A stretch of 64,000 bases of DNA from assembly GCF_020991455.1 (NCBI RefSeq), contig NZ_JAJMOX010000010.1, positions 210,706 to 274,705 of the forward strand. The letters run 5' to 3'. How positions within the stretch are numbered: the first letter of the stretch is position 1; each line of letters opens with the position of its first letter. Position numbers and translations under genes: made by a program. The notes below the pieces were generated by a model, which ran no database searches, was not told where the DNA came from, and was given only the letters and a program-made list of their open reading frames with translations. Of this stretch, positions 15,651 through 24,108 are shown in pieces. Source of the stretch: Flavobacterium sp. JAS. Its GTDB lineage: Bacteria; Bacteroidota; Bacteroidia; Flavobacteriales; Flavobacteriaceae.

Positions 15651-17147
15651 TTATTCTTCAATCCAATGAGATGCTCGGCCAACAGCTCTATCCCAATTTT
15701 TTACTAGTAAATTCACTTCAGCTTTATCCATTTCTGGAGAAAACACTTTATCTATTGACCATTGTTCTTGCAAATCGTCTAAGCTTGACCAATAACCTAC
15801 GGCAAGTCCGGCTAAATAAGCGGCACCTAAAGCTGTTGTTTCCAATATTTTTGGTCTGGTAACGGTAGATCCAAAAATGTCTGCTTGAAATTGCATTAAT
15901 AAGTTATTAGCAGCGGCGCCACCATCAACTCTTAACTCGATTCCTTTGTTTCCAAAATCGGCCTCCATGGCTTTTAGTAAATCGTTTACCTGATAAGCGA
16001 TTCCTTCTAAAGTTGCTCTGGCAATATGTGCATTTGTTGTACCTCTGGTTATTCCTACTATTGCGCCTCTTGCATATTGATCCCAATGTGGAGCTCCTAA
16101 TCCGGTTAAAGCAGGAACGAAATAAACACCTCCGTTATCGGGTACGCTTCTGGCTAAACTTTCGATTTCATCTGAACTGCGAATCATTTTTGCTCCGTCT
16201 CGCAACCATTGTACCGCGGCACCTCCAACAAAAACACTGCCTTCTAAAGCATAAGTAGTTTTTCCGTTAATTTTCCATGCAACAGTAGTTAGTAAGTTGT
16301 TGGTTGAAAAAACTGGTTTTTCGCCCGTATTCATTAACATAAAACAGCCCGTTCCATAGGTATTTTTTACCATTCCTGAATTTGTGCATAACTGACCAAA
16401 AAGCGCTGCTTGCTGATCTCCGGCAACTCCGCTAATAGGGATTTTTGTCGAAAATAGGGTAGTACTGGTTTCGCCATAAATTTCACTGCTCTGTTTTACT
16501 TCAGGCAACATGGCTCTCGGAATATCAAATAATGCTAATAATTCGTCGTCCCAGTCTAAAGTATTGATGTTGAATAATAAAGTTCGGCTGGCATTAGAAA
16601 CATCCGTCATAAATAGTTTACTTCGGGTTAATTTCCAAATTAGCCAGGTATCTACAGTTCCAAAGCAAAGTTTTCCTTGTTCTGCTTTTTCGCGTGCTCC
16701 GGCAACATTGTCTAAGATCCATTTTACTTTCGTTCCGGAGAAATAAGCATCAAGGATAAGTCCTGTTTTTTTCTGAATCATTTCAGTATGTCCCTGCGCT
16801 TTTAGTTCGTCACAATATTTTGCAGTTCTGCGATCTTGCCAAACAATTGCGTTGTAAACAGGTTCGCTGGTTTCGCGATCCCAAACAATTGTAGTTTCGC
16901 GTTGATTAGTGATACCAATTGCGGCTATTTCTCTACCCGAAATTCCAACTTTTGCAATTGCCTCAGCCGCTACACTTACCTGAGACGACCAGATCTCGTT
17001 TGGATCATGTTCTACCCATCCCGGTTTTGGAAAAATTTGCTCGAAAGGCTTTTGAGAAATACTAACTGTTTCTCCTTTATGATTGAAAACAATGGCTCTG
17101 GAAGAAGTCGTTCCTTGATCCAGTGCGAGAATTAATTTATCCTGCAT
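15651..17147 (-). CDS. glpK: Glycerol kinase
   Basis: Phosphorylates glycerol to sn-glycerol 3-phosphate with ATP. The 498-residue FGGY kinase begins LALDQGTTSSRAIVFN and carries WQDRRTAKYC, DAYFSGTKVKWILD, GVAGDQQAALFGQ, KNTYGTGCFML and GLGAPHWDQYARG, all typical. Length is normal. It lies between glpD and glpF with 29- and 17-bp gaps, a classic operon in which the channel traps glycerol by phosphorylation. Confidence 0.98.
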   Translation of the reverse strand: MQDKLILALDQGTTSSRAIVFNHKGETVSISQKPFEQIFPKPGWVEHDPNEIWSSQVSVAAEAIAKVGISGREIAAIGITNQRETTIVWDRETSEPVYNAIVWQDRRTAKYCDELKAQGHTEMIQKKTGLILDAYFSGTKVKWILDNVAGAREKAEQGKLCFGTVDTWLIWKLTRSKLFMTDVSNASRTLLFNINTLDWDDELLALFDIPRAMLPEVKQSSEIYGETSTTLFSTKIPISGVAGDQQAALFGQLCTNSGMVKNTYGTGCFMLMNTGEKPVFSTNNLLTTVAWKINGKTTYALEGSVFVGGAAVQWLRDGAKMIRSSDEIESLARSVPDNGGVYFVPALTGLGAPHWDQYARGAIVGITRGTTNAHIARATLEGIAYQVNDLLKAMEADFGNKGIELRVDGGAAANNLLMQFQADIFGSTVTRPKILETTALGAAYLAGLAVGYWSSLDDLQEQWSIDKVFSPEMDKAEVNLLVKNWDRAVGRASHWIEE

Positions 17148-17176
17148 GGTTTGTATATTCTTAAGTTAGTAAAGTT

Positions 17177-18754
17177 TTATTGAAATTCTTTTAAAAGAAA
17201 ACCTCTCGATATGCCTTTAAAATTTGCAATTTCTTTGTGTATCCAGGCTTCATCATGTCCAAGTTCTTTTGCCAGTAATCGCGCTACTTTTTCTGAGGAT
17301 TCAATTGCAGCTCGGGCATCTAAAAATAATAAACGTACACGTCTTGCCAAAATATCATCAACAGTTCTTGCCATTTCATATCGAATCGCCCAAACAACTT
17401 CGGCCATTGTAAATTCATGATCCGGATGAAGTTTCTCTTTTAATTCGGGATTATTTTTTTGTAATTCAAGTATTTTAGGAATATCAGAGCCATAGATATA
17501 CAAATGATTCATTCTGTCTAAATTCGTAGTAGGTTTATTTCCATGAATAGCAAGATGTTCTGTATTACAGTTTTTTTGGGGTAATTTGCCTATTTTGATT
17601 GCTTTATCTATAATATCCTCAGAAATTTTTCTGTAAGTCGTCCATTTTCCTCCTGTAATGGTTATCAATCCGGTTTCTGAAACAATGATTTTATGACTTC
17701 TCGAAACTTCTTTGGTACTTTTTCCTTCCTCTTCCGGAGCTGCTAAAGGACGTAATCCTGCAAAAACAGATAAAACATCGGCTCTTGTTGGTTTTTTAGC
17801 CAGAAAACGTTGAGCTGTTTCCAATACAAATTGAATCTCACTTTCGAGAGCAATAGGCTCCAAACTGTGTTTTCTAATTAAAGTATCAGTTGTTCCTACC
17901 ACAATTCGATTGTGCCACGGAACCGCAAATAAAACTCGTCCGTCACTTGTTTTAGGAATCATCAAAGCATGTTCACCAGGTAAAAAAGATTTGTCAAATA
18001 CAAGATGAATTCCCTGACTCGGCACAATATATTTTTTATATACAGTATCGTTTAGTTTCATAATAGCATTGGTGAAAACTCCGGTTGCATTAATAATGGC
18101 TGTACCTTTTATTTCGTACTTATCACCAGTTTCATGATCTATTGCTTCAACGCCAATGATTTGGTTTTTATCGTCTTTTAATAAGTTAACAACTTTAAAA
18201 TAATTTAAAAGACAAGCACCTTTTTCGATCGCAGTTTGAGCAATATTTATAGCTAAACGAGAATCGTCGAATTGTCCGTCATGATAAATAACCCCGCTTA
18301 CTAAATCTTTTTGTTCAACGGCAGGAAGCATTTCGATTGTTCTTTTCTTCGAAATATATTTTGAACTGCCCAAACTTAATCGTCCTGCCAGGAAATCGTA
18401 GATCTTCAATCCGATGGTGTAAAATGAACCACCCCACCAATTGTAATTTGGGATTACAAAAGATTGATTTTTGACTAAGTGACTAGCATTTTTGGACAAT
18501 AATCCTCTTTCTTTTAAAGCTTCTTTAACCAAATGAATATTACCTTGCTCTAGATAACGAACGCCACCGTGAACTAATTTGGTACTTCTGCTCGAAGTTC
18601 CTTTTGCAAAATCTACTGCTTCAAGTAAGAGTGTTTTGTAACCTCTGCTTGCAGCATCAAGAGCAGTTCCCAGACCGCTTGCTCCACCACCAATTATAAT
18701 TACATCCCACTGTTCTGTATTCTTTAATTTCGACAATTGCTCTGAGCGTTTCAT
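17177..18754 (-). CDS. glpD: FAD-dependent glycerol-3-phosphate dehydrogenase
   Basis: Oxidises glycerol 3-phosphate to dihydroxyacetone phosphate at the membrane, feeding electrons to quinone. The 525-residue protein has the FAD-binding VIIIGGGASGLGTALDAASRG, KGTSSRSTKLVHGGVRYLEQG, and the GGKWTTYR segment typical of aerobic GlpD. It is the first gene of the glpDKF operon. No adjacent regulator was seen. Confidence 0.97.
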   Translation of the reverse strand: MKRSEQLSKLKNTEQWDVIIIGGGASGLGTALDAASRGYKTLLLEAVDFAKGTSSRSTKLVHGGVRYLEQGNIHLVKEALKERGLLSKNASHLVKNQSFVIPNYNWWGGSFYTIGLKIYDFLAGRLSLGSSKYISKKRTIEMLPAVEQKDLVSGVIYHDGQFDDSRLAINIAQTAIEKGACLLNYFKVVNLLKDDKNQIIGVEAIDHETGDKYEIKGTAIINATGVFTNAIMKLNDTVYKKYIVPSQGIHLVFDKSFLPGEHALMIPKTSDGRVLFAVPWHNRIVVGTTDTLIRKHSLEPIALESEIQFVLETAQRFLAKKPTRADVLSVFAGLRPLAAPEEEGKSTKEVSRSHKIIVSETGLITITGGKWTTYRKISEDIIDKAIKIGKLPQKNCNTEHLAIHGNKPTTNLDRMNHLYIYGSDIPKILELQKNNPELKEKLHPDHEFTMAEVVWAIRYEMARTVDDILARRVRLLFLDARAAIESSEKVARLLAKELGHDEAWIHKEIANFKGISRGFLLKEFQ

Positions 18755-18896
18755 ATGGCGGCGATTTGTTTATTTTTTGTAAGATAAGATCTTGTATTGT
18801 AAACTTAATGAAACTTAATGAAAGTAAAATGAAGAAATGCCCTTAATAAGAAAATTTGTATTGAAAGAAGCTGTGAAGCCAAGTTATAGAAAAAAC

Positions 18897-18928
18897 AAAC
18901 CCTACAAGTTTTTAAAACTTGTAGGGTT
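18897..18928. repeat. Palindrome AACCCTACAAG type
   Basis: AACCCTACAAGTTTTT pairs with AAAACTTGTAGGGTT. It lies between glpD and the hydrolase lipoprotein, 30 bp beyond the latter's stop, so it may also serve as its minus-strand terminator. Same design as 2626-2706 and 14826-14857. Confidence 0.65.
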
Positions 18929-18958
18929 TTCAATTAACAAACTAAAGAAGTCAATTTA

Positions 18959-19732
18959 TTATTTACTTAAATAGTCTTCAATATATGTATTTAGTATTCT
19001 TCGTTCTTCACTAGTTGCATCATTGTCCATGTCCCTATGGTTAATAGCGGTAAATTGAACTGTCATTCCGTATTTTTTCTGTTCTTGCTCTGTTGGTAAT
19101 ACACCTTCATCTGCTTGGTAATTACCGGAACGTAACGTATATACTTTAGGATGATTCGTTCTGGGAAGCGGCATTCTTCGATTATCCATTGTAATGATCT
19201 TATAAACCAGTTTAGGATATTTAGTTGCAAATAAAGCAGTCATGTCTCCACCATTTGAGTGTCCGATAAGTGTCAAATGTTTAAAGTCTAATTCAGGATT
19301 TGTTTTTTTAAATTCGTTTATGGCATAAAGAATGTTTTCAGTGCCTCTTTCCCAATTTGGTTTTCGTGTAATCTTCAAATCTCCATCCATTGGCAGAAGA
19401 TCATCAGTAGGTAATTCATGTTGAATGCTGATTACAAAATACCCTTTTGAGGCTAAGTTTTCTGTTAAATAGGAATATATCCTATTGTCTCCGCCTTTAT
19501 TTTCCCCATATCCGTGGCTAAAAATTACTACCTGTTGTTTATTTATTTTTTCAGCAATAACTGGATGATAAATAGCAACCGGAATTTTTCGATTTCTTGA
19601 TTTGTCAAACAATTCTAAACTATCTAATTTAAAAGCCTGAATAGTATTTGAGGCTTGAATGTTTGATTTCTTATTATTTGAACAACTTATTAAGAATAAG
19701 GATAATAAAATTTGAAAATATATTTTGTTCAT
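18959..19732 (-). CDS. Alpha/beta-hydrolase lipoprotein
   Basis: Exported lipoprotein of 257 residues: signal peptide MNKIYFQILLSLFLISC with Cys17. The hydrolase core shows an oxyanion segment VIFSHGYGENKGG and the nucleophile elbow LIGHSNGGD (Ser in GHSNGG), with a candidate His in INHRDMD near the C-terminus. It resembles the platelet-activating-factor acetylhydrolase or chlorophyllase-like branch; substrate unknown. No operon partner is apparent. Confidence 0.82.
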   Translation of the reverse strand: MNKIYFQILLSLFLISCSNNKKSNIQASNTIQAFKLDSLELFDKSRNRKIPVAIYHPVIAEKINKQQVVIFSHGYGENKGGDNRIYSYLTENLASKGYFVISIQHELPTDDLLPMDGDLKITRKPNWERGTENILYAINEFKKTNPELDFKHLTLIGHSNGGDMTALFATKYPKLVYKIITMDNRRMPLPRTNHPKVYTLRSGNYQADEGVLPTEQEQKKYGMTVQFTAINHRDMDNDATSEERRILNTYIEDYLSK

Positions 19733-19754
19733 TTTTTGATGTATTTTTCATAGA

Positions 19755-19787
19755 AAACCCGACAGGCTTTTAAAACCTGTCGGGTTT
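19755..19787. repeat. Palindrome AAACCCGACAGG type
   Basis: AAACCCGACAGG and CCTGTCGGGTTT arms, with a TTTT-rich loop. It lies in the 80-bp gap between the YeeE/YedE gene (stop at 19813) and the hydrolase start. It may terminate the sulfur-transport genes. Near-identical to 14826-14857. Confidence 0.65.
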
Positions 19788-19812
19788 GATATATAGTAAA
19801 TCAAGATTCTTT

Positions 19813-20292
19813 TTAATGAGGTAATTTATCTTTAATAAGACCATAAAACCAAGTTCCCGCAATAGCACTAACAAGAGTTACCACAATTACTGTAACTCCG
19901 GTTCCAATTTGAGCGAAAAGAGGTCCAGGACAAGCTCCGGTTATTGCCCAACCAAAACCGAATAACAAACCTCCGTAAATTTGACCTTTGCTAAATGTTT
20001 TAGGTTGAATTTCGATTTTTTCGCCTTGAATGGTTTTGATGTTGAATCTTTTAATGATCTGAACTGAGATTATTCCAACGACAACCGCGCTTCCAATTAC
20101 GCCATACATAAAGAAAGATTGCAATTGAAACATTTCCTGAATACGAAACCAGCTAATGATTTCGGCTTTAACGAATACGATTCCAAAAAAGATTCCAACG
20201 ATTAGATATTTCAGGTTTGAGAATCCTGAATCTTTCAATTGGCTTCCGTTGATTCCTTCTGTATCTGTATTTTTATTTTCTAAATTATTCAT
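19813..20292 (-). CDS. YeeE/YedE-type sulfur transport subunit (DUF6691-like)
   Basis: Inner membrane protein of 159 residues with four predicted spans. The segment LLFGFGWAITGACPGPLFAQIG holds the Cys-Pro-Gly motif seen in the YeeE/YedE (TsuA-like) thiosulfate transporters. It is a half-length protein that probably pairs with the YeeE/YedE gene 10 bp upstream. With the metallo-beta-lactamase/rhodanese gene it points to uptake or handling of reduced sulfur species. Family is clear; the transported compound is inference. Confidence 0.85.
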   Translation of the reverse strand: MNNLENKNTDTEGINGSQLKDSGFSNLKYLIVGIFFGIVFVKAEIISWFRIQEMFQLQSFFMYGVIGSAVVVGIISVQIIKRFNIKTIQGEKIEIQPKTFSKGQIYGGLLFGFGWAITGACPGPLFAQIGTGVTVIVVTLVSAIAGTWFYGLIKDKLPH

Positions 20293-20302
20293 TTTTGAAA
20301 TT

Positions 20303-20872
20303 TTAAAGTGAAAGAATATATGGAAGAATCAAATTCGCCATAATAAAACCACCAATCATAAAACAGATTGTAGCTACCAATGAAGGCCATTGCAAGTTTG
20401 AAATTCCCATAATCGCGTGTCCACTTGTACATCCGCCAGCATAACGAGTTCCAAAACCAACCATAAATCCTCCAACGACAATCATGATAAAACCACGAAG
20501 TGTGAATAAACTTTCCCAAGAGAAAAGTTCTTTTGGTAATAAACCTGAATGATCTGTGATTCCGTACCCAGCTAATTGCTCTGAAAGCTGTGGCGTAATT
20601 TCAACCGCATTTGGATTTGATAAAAAGTAAGCTGCGATCATTCCGCCAAGGAAAATTCCGAAAACGAAAAATAAATTCCAGCTTTCTTTTTTCCAATCGT
20701 ATTTAAAAAAGGAAATATTCGCAGGAATACATGCGGCACAAATATGTCGCAATGACGAACTAATCCCGAAAGATTTATTTCCGATAATCAACAAAATAGG
20801 AACGGTTAATCCAATTAACGGACCTGCAACGTACCAAGGCCAAGGTTCTTTTATGATTTCTAGTAAGCTCAT
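20303..20872 (-). CDS. YeeE/YedE-family sulfur transport protein
   Basis: Inner membrane protein of 189 residues and about five spans. Conserved cysteines lie in RHICAACIPAN and in YAGGCTSGHAIMG, the latter a hallmark of YeeE/YedE proteins thought to pass thiosulfate through cysteine sites. It is followed 10 bp downstream by a second, shorter homolog, and is preceded by a DKNYY-type lipoprotein gene and the persulfide dioxygenase-like gene on the same strand. Confidence 0.9.
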   Translation of the reverse strand: MSLLEIIKEPWPWYVAGPLIGLTVPILLIIGNKSFGISSSLRHICAACIPANISFFKYDWKKESWNLFFVFGIFLGGMIAAYFLSNPNAVEITPQLSEQLAGYGITDHSGLLPKELFSWESLFTLRGFIMIVVGGFMVGFGTRYAGGCTSGHAIMGISNLQWPSLVATICFMIGGFIMANLILPYILSL

Positions 20873-20882
20873 TTTTTTATTT

Positions 20883-21509
20883 TCAGTTATGGTTTTTTAT
20901 TTCTCCAAACTCATATTCATTAATATCGTCTTTTCCTGAATAGCTATTAATTACTTTAAATGTTTTTGGATCAGCTCCTTTTAATATTTTGTTTTTATTT
21001 ATAATATATTTTTTAGTTTTCCCCCAATCTTCGTCGATTATAGTAAAATCATTTATATCCGTTAGTGATAAAGTATCATTACCATGTATTAATATATTGT
21101 CGGATTTAGACCATGGATATTTTAAAAGTTTGAATTTTTTTGCATTTATCCCTTTAATTGCACAGTCGTTCAAGTTGTTATAAAATCCAAAGAAATAAAT
21201 AGAATCTTTATCCTTAAAAACATAATTTCCGACATATTTAAATGTATTTGGATCAATATCTCGTATGGGTTGCCCATCAATATATAAATGATTTTTGTCT
21301 TTTCCGAATTCAAAACTGCAATCATCACATTCGCTCTCTATTTTCTTAAAGGAATTAGCATCAGTATTTTCAAGTAGTGTTTTATTTTGTCCGGTACCTT
21401 CATTCCAATATTCATAATAAACCTTATTGTTTTCTACTATATAGCCTTTTCGACAACTTGTAAAAACAAAAAGGGTAGCAATGAAAAGCAATAAAGATTT
21501 ATGTGTCAT
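20883..21509 (-). CDS. DKNYY-type repeat lipoprotein
   Basis: Exported protein of 208 residues with signal sequence MTHKSLLLFIATLFVFTSC and lipobox Cys19. The mature part has repeated DKN-x-Y/F-like units (KDKNHLYIDGQPI, KDKDSIYFFGFY, INKNKILKGADPKTF) that match the DKNYY domain pattern of bacterial surface proteins. Function unknown. It sits 10 bp upstream of the YeeE/YedE gene, within the sulfur cluster, but its composition gives no link to sulfur. Confidence 0.75.
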   Translation of the reverse strand: MTHKSLLLFIATLFVFTSCRKGYIVENNKVYYEYWNEGTGQNKTLLENTDANSFKKIESECDDCSFEFGKDKNHLYIDGQPIRDIDPNTFKYVGNYVFKDKDSIYFFGFYNNLNDCAIKGINAKKFKLLKYPWSKSDNILIHGNDTLSLTDINDFTIIDEDWGKTKKYIINKNKILKGADPKTFKVINSYSGKDDINEYEFGEIKNHN

Positions 21510-21576
21510 TTATTTATTTTAAAAATTAGATTTTTATTTTTTTACTATTAAGAGATTAATGAAAAGTAAGAATTAA

Positions 21577-21670
21577 TTACTTAACAAACTTAATGTCTTA
21601 ATGGTAAAATTTATGCTCAATACTTTTAAGATTCAGTTACTTAATAAACTTAATATCTTAATGGTAAAAT
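21577..21670. repeat. 34-bp direct repeat, 60-bp period
   Basis: Copies at 21577-21610 and 21637-21670 differ at two positions and share the 3' part CTTAATGGTAAAAT. A related ATTAAGAGATTAA piece precedes them at 21547. The same family of sequence forms the perfect inverted repeat at 29483-29586. It lies between the DKNYY gene and the rhodanese fusion gene. Confidence 0.7.
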
Positions 21671-21676
21671 AAATGT

Positions 21677-23095
21677 TTAGGCTTTTAAAACCTTGCTTTG
21701 GCAAACGAAATCTGATTTTGGAATATTCGTTTTTGCAATTGCTCCAAAACCACCTTCAATTTCGGTAAAGTTTCTAAAACCACGAGCTTGCAAGATCGAA
21801 GCTGCAATCATACTGCGATATCCGCCTGCGCAATGTAAATAAAAATGCTCATTTGGGTTAATATCTTTTACCCAGTCATTAATAAATGCCAAAGGTTTGT
21901 TGTAGGCTTCATCAATATGTTCAGCGCTGTATTCGGTTTCTTTACGAATGTCGATTACTTTATTTTCTTGAGGTTTAAATTCAGATGCAAATTGATCTGC
22001 CGAAATTCGGTTCACCGTATCAATTTCGTAACCTGCCTTTTGCCAAGCTTCAAAACCACCTTCAAGATGTCCGATAATTGAATCAAAACCTACACGGCTT
22101 AAACGAGTTACGGTTTCTTCTTCAAGACCAGTTTCTGTTACCAGAATTATAGGTTGTTTTACATCGGCAACCAAAGTTCCAACCCACGGAGCAAAATCTC
22201 CATTGATTCCTATATTAATAGATTGTGGAATAAATCCTTTGTAGAAATCGCCACTTTTTCTGGTGTCCAGAATCAAAGCTCCGGTTTCTTCGGCAACAGC
22301 CTCAAATTCTTCCGCTTTAATTGCTTTCATTCCGTTATGCAAAACCGATTCGAAACTTTCGTAACCGCCTTTATTCATGGCCACATTCATACTAAAATAA
22401 GCTGGCGGAGGCAATAAGCCATCCGTAACTTCAGTAATAAATTCAGCTTCAGTCATATTGGCGCGCAAAGCATAATTAGTAGCTTTTTGATTCCCGATAG
22501 TTGAAACCGTTTCTTTGCTCATGTTTTTTCCGCACGCGCTTCCTGCACCATGCGCAGGATAAACGGTTACATCATCAGCAAGAGTCATGATTTTATCTCT
22601 TAAAGAATGAAATAAAATCCCCGCTAATTGATCTTGTGTCATTCCTGCAGCTTTTTGAGCCAAATCAGGACGACCGACATCGCCAATAAATAAAGTGTCT
22701 CCAGAGAAAATCGCGTGATCTTTTCCGTTCTCATCAATCAATAAATACGTTGTGCTTTCCATGGTATGTCCTGGAGTATGCAACGCTTTTATAGTAATAT
22801 TTCCGATTTTAAATTCTTGTCCGTCTTTAGCAGAAATACAATCGAATTCGCAAGCTGCATTTGGTCCGTAAACAATTGGTGCCTGAGTTTCTTTGCTCAA
22901 ATCAATATGACCGGAAACAAAATCAGCGTGAAAATGCGTTTCAAAAATATATTTCAATTTTACCTGATCGCGTTCTAAACGATCTAAATAAGGCTGAATT
23001 TCTCTAAGCGGATCAATAATGGCCGCTTCGCCATTTGATGTAATATAATAAGCACCTTGCGCTAGACATCCGGTGTAAATTTGTTCTATTTTCAT
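21677..23095 (-). CDS. Metallo-beta-lactamase / double rhodanese protein (persulfide dioxygenase-like)
   Basis: N-terminal MBL domain with FETHFHADFVSGH, HTPGHTMEST and FSGDTLFIGDVGRPDLA, as in glutathione-persulfide dioxygenases (ETHE1/BlhA type). Two rhodanese domains follow. The first lacks the catalytic Cys (ILVTETGLEEET at that place); the second has it in YLHCAGGYRSM. The start at 23095 (MKIEQIYTG) is chosen over 23122 because a TACCTTTG -7 box covers 23129-23122. Likely oxidises or transfers sulfane sulfur in the cytoplasm. It heads the strand leading to the YeeE/YedE genes. Confidence 0.9.
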   Translation of the reverse strand: MKIEQIYTGCLAQGAYYITSNGEAAIIDPLREIQPYLDRLERDQVKLKYIFETHFHADFVSGHIDLSKETQAPIVYGPNAACEFDCISAKDGQEFKIGNITIKALHTPGHTMESTTYLLIDENGKDHAIFSGDTLFIGDVGRPDLAQKAAGMTQDQLAGILFHSLRDKIMTLADDVTVYPAHGAGSACGKNMSKETVSTIGNQKATNYALRANMTEAEFITEVTDGLLPPPAYFSMNVAMNKGGYESFESVLHNGMKAIKAEEFEAVAEETGALILDTRKSGDFYKGFIPQSINIGINGDFAPWVGTLVADVKQPIILVTETGLEEETVTRLSRVGFDSIIGHLEGGFEAWQKAGYEIDTVNRISADQFASEFKPQENKVIDIRKETEYSAEHIDEAYNKPLAFINDWVKDINPNEHFYLHCAGGYRSMIAASILQARGFRNFTEIEGGFGAIAKTNIPKSDFVCQSKVLKA

Positions 23096-23121
23096 GATAT
23101 GAAATCTAAAATAATGTTGCA

Positions 23122-23129
23122 CAAAGGTA
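23122..23129 (-). promoter_or_regulatory. Promoter -7 box of the MBL/rhodanese gene
   Basis: TACCTTTG on the minus strand matches TAnnTTTG and lies 27 nt from the chosen start. No TTTG at -33. The position rules out the longer start at 23122. Confidence 0.55.
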
Positions 23130-23328
23130 ACTCGGTTTTTTGGGAAATTAAGTGACTATTGTTACAGAAATTTGCTTTTTGGGTAAAAAACAAAAATTTC
23201 ACAATATAAGTGATATAAGTAAATTTAAGACGTTATGTAATTTATATTATACTAAAAATGAACTGATATAACTTATATGGTAAAAAGAATAATCTGCGTA
23301 ATTTTACAACTCTACAAAAATCATTACT

Positions 23329-23922
23329 ATGAACACAGAAGATCTATTGAATCAAATTGCTTTTATAAAAGAGATTGATAAAGTAAAATACATTCAGCGA
23401 AAAACAAAGCTTTTTAATAGCGACCGAAATGAAAATGACGCGGAACACAGTTGGCATTTGGCTTTAATGGCGATTGTTTTAGCAGAACATTCAAATGAGC
23501 CAATTGATGTTTTGAAAGTGGTAAAAATGGTTTTGATACATGATATAGTCGAAATCGACGCCGGCGATATATTTTTATATGATTCGCAAATAAATCACGA
23601 TAATACGGAGCAAGAACGATTAGCGGCGAATCGTATTTTTGGATTATTGCCGAAAAACCAAGCGGAGGAATTGATTGCTATTTGGGAAGAATTTGAAGCA
23701 GGCGAAACCAACGAAGCCAAGTTTGCAAAATCTATGGACAGACTAGAACCTTTATTGCAAAATACGTCTAACAATGGCGGAACTTGGAAAGAATATGGCG
23801 TAAGTTATAATAGGGTCTATGAAAAAAAGAGCGTCATAAAAGAAGGTTCTCAGTCTTTATGGAACTACGCCGAAGGTTTAATAGACGAAAGTGTTGAAAA
23901 AGGTATCTTGAAGAATGAGTAA
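23329..23922 (+). CDS. HD-domain hydrolase (YfbR/HDDC2-like)
   Basis: Metal-dependent phosphohydrolase of 197 residues. The HD metal site is visible: His40 in DAEHSWHLAL, His71-Asp72 in VLIHDIVEIDAGD, and an Asp in KSMDRLEPL. Close relatives are 5'-deoxynucleotidases; whether this one acts on nucleotides is inference. It is transcribed divergently from the MBL/rhodanese gene with 230 bp between them, and is followed by a palindrome at 23938-23970. Confidence 0.87.
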   Translation: MNTEDLLNQIAFIKEIDKVKYIQRKTKLFNSDRNENDAEHSWHLALMAIVLAEHSNEPIDVLKVVKMVLIHDIVEIDAGDIFLYDSQINHDNTEQERLAANRIFGLLPKNQAEELIAIWEEFEAGETNEAKFAKSMDRLEPLLQNTSNNGGTWKEYGVSYNRVYEKKSVIKEGSQSLWNYAEGLIDESVEKGILKNE

Positions 23923-23937
23923 TTTTGTAGTATCAAA

Positions 23938-23970
23938 AACTTTGTCAAAGTTTCAAACTTTGACAAAGTT
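23938..23970. repeat. Palindrome AACTTTGTCAAAGTTT
   Basis: Perfect 16-bp arms with a single-base centre. The same palindrome in shorter form is at 28364-28396. It follows the HD gene and precedes the cyd promoter region; possible terminator without a strong T run. Confidence 0.6.
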
Positions 23971-23981
23971 GCAGCAAACAT

Positions 23982-24082
23982 AAGTGTGATTTACACTTTT
24001 AAATTTGTTGAAAAGTTTAACAAATGTTGAGCGATAAACTTTTTTTTAAGGCAGGAATTTCGGGTTTTAATGGGTAAATTTG
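23982..24082 (+). promoter_or_regulatory. cydAB upstream region with two inverted repeats and a -7 box
   Basis: AAGTGT-gattt-ACACTT at 23982-23998 and ATTTGTT-n9-AACAAAT at 24003-24025 are inverted repeats about 100 bp upstream of cydA. TAAATTTG at 24075-24082 matches the Bacteroidota -7 box, 27 nt before the start codon. The repeats are candidate regulator sites for oxygen or redox control; neither matches the classic FNR consensus TTGATnnnnATCAA. Confidence 0.4.
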
Positions 24083-24108
24083 TGGGACTTCATAAATAAA
24101 ATACCACT

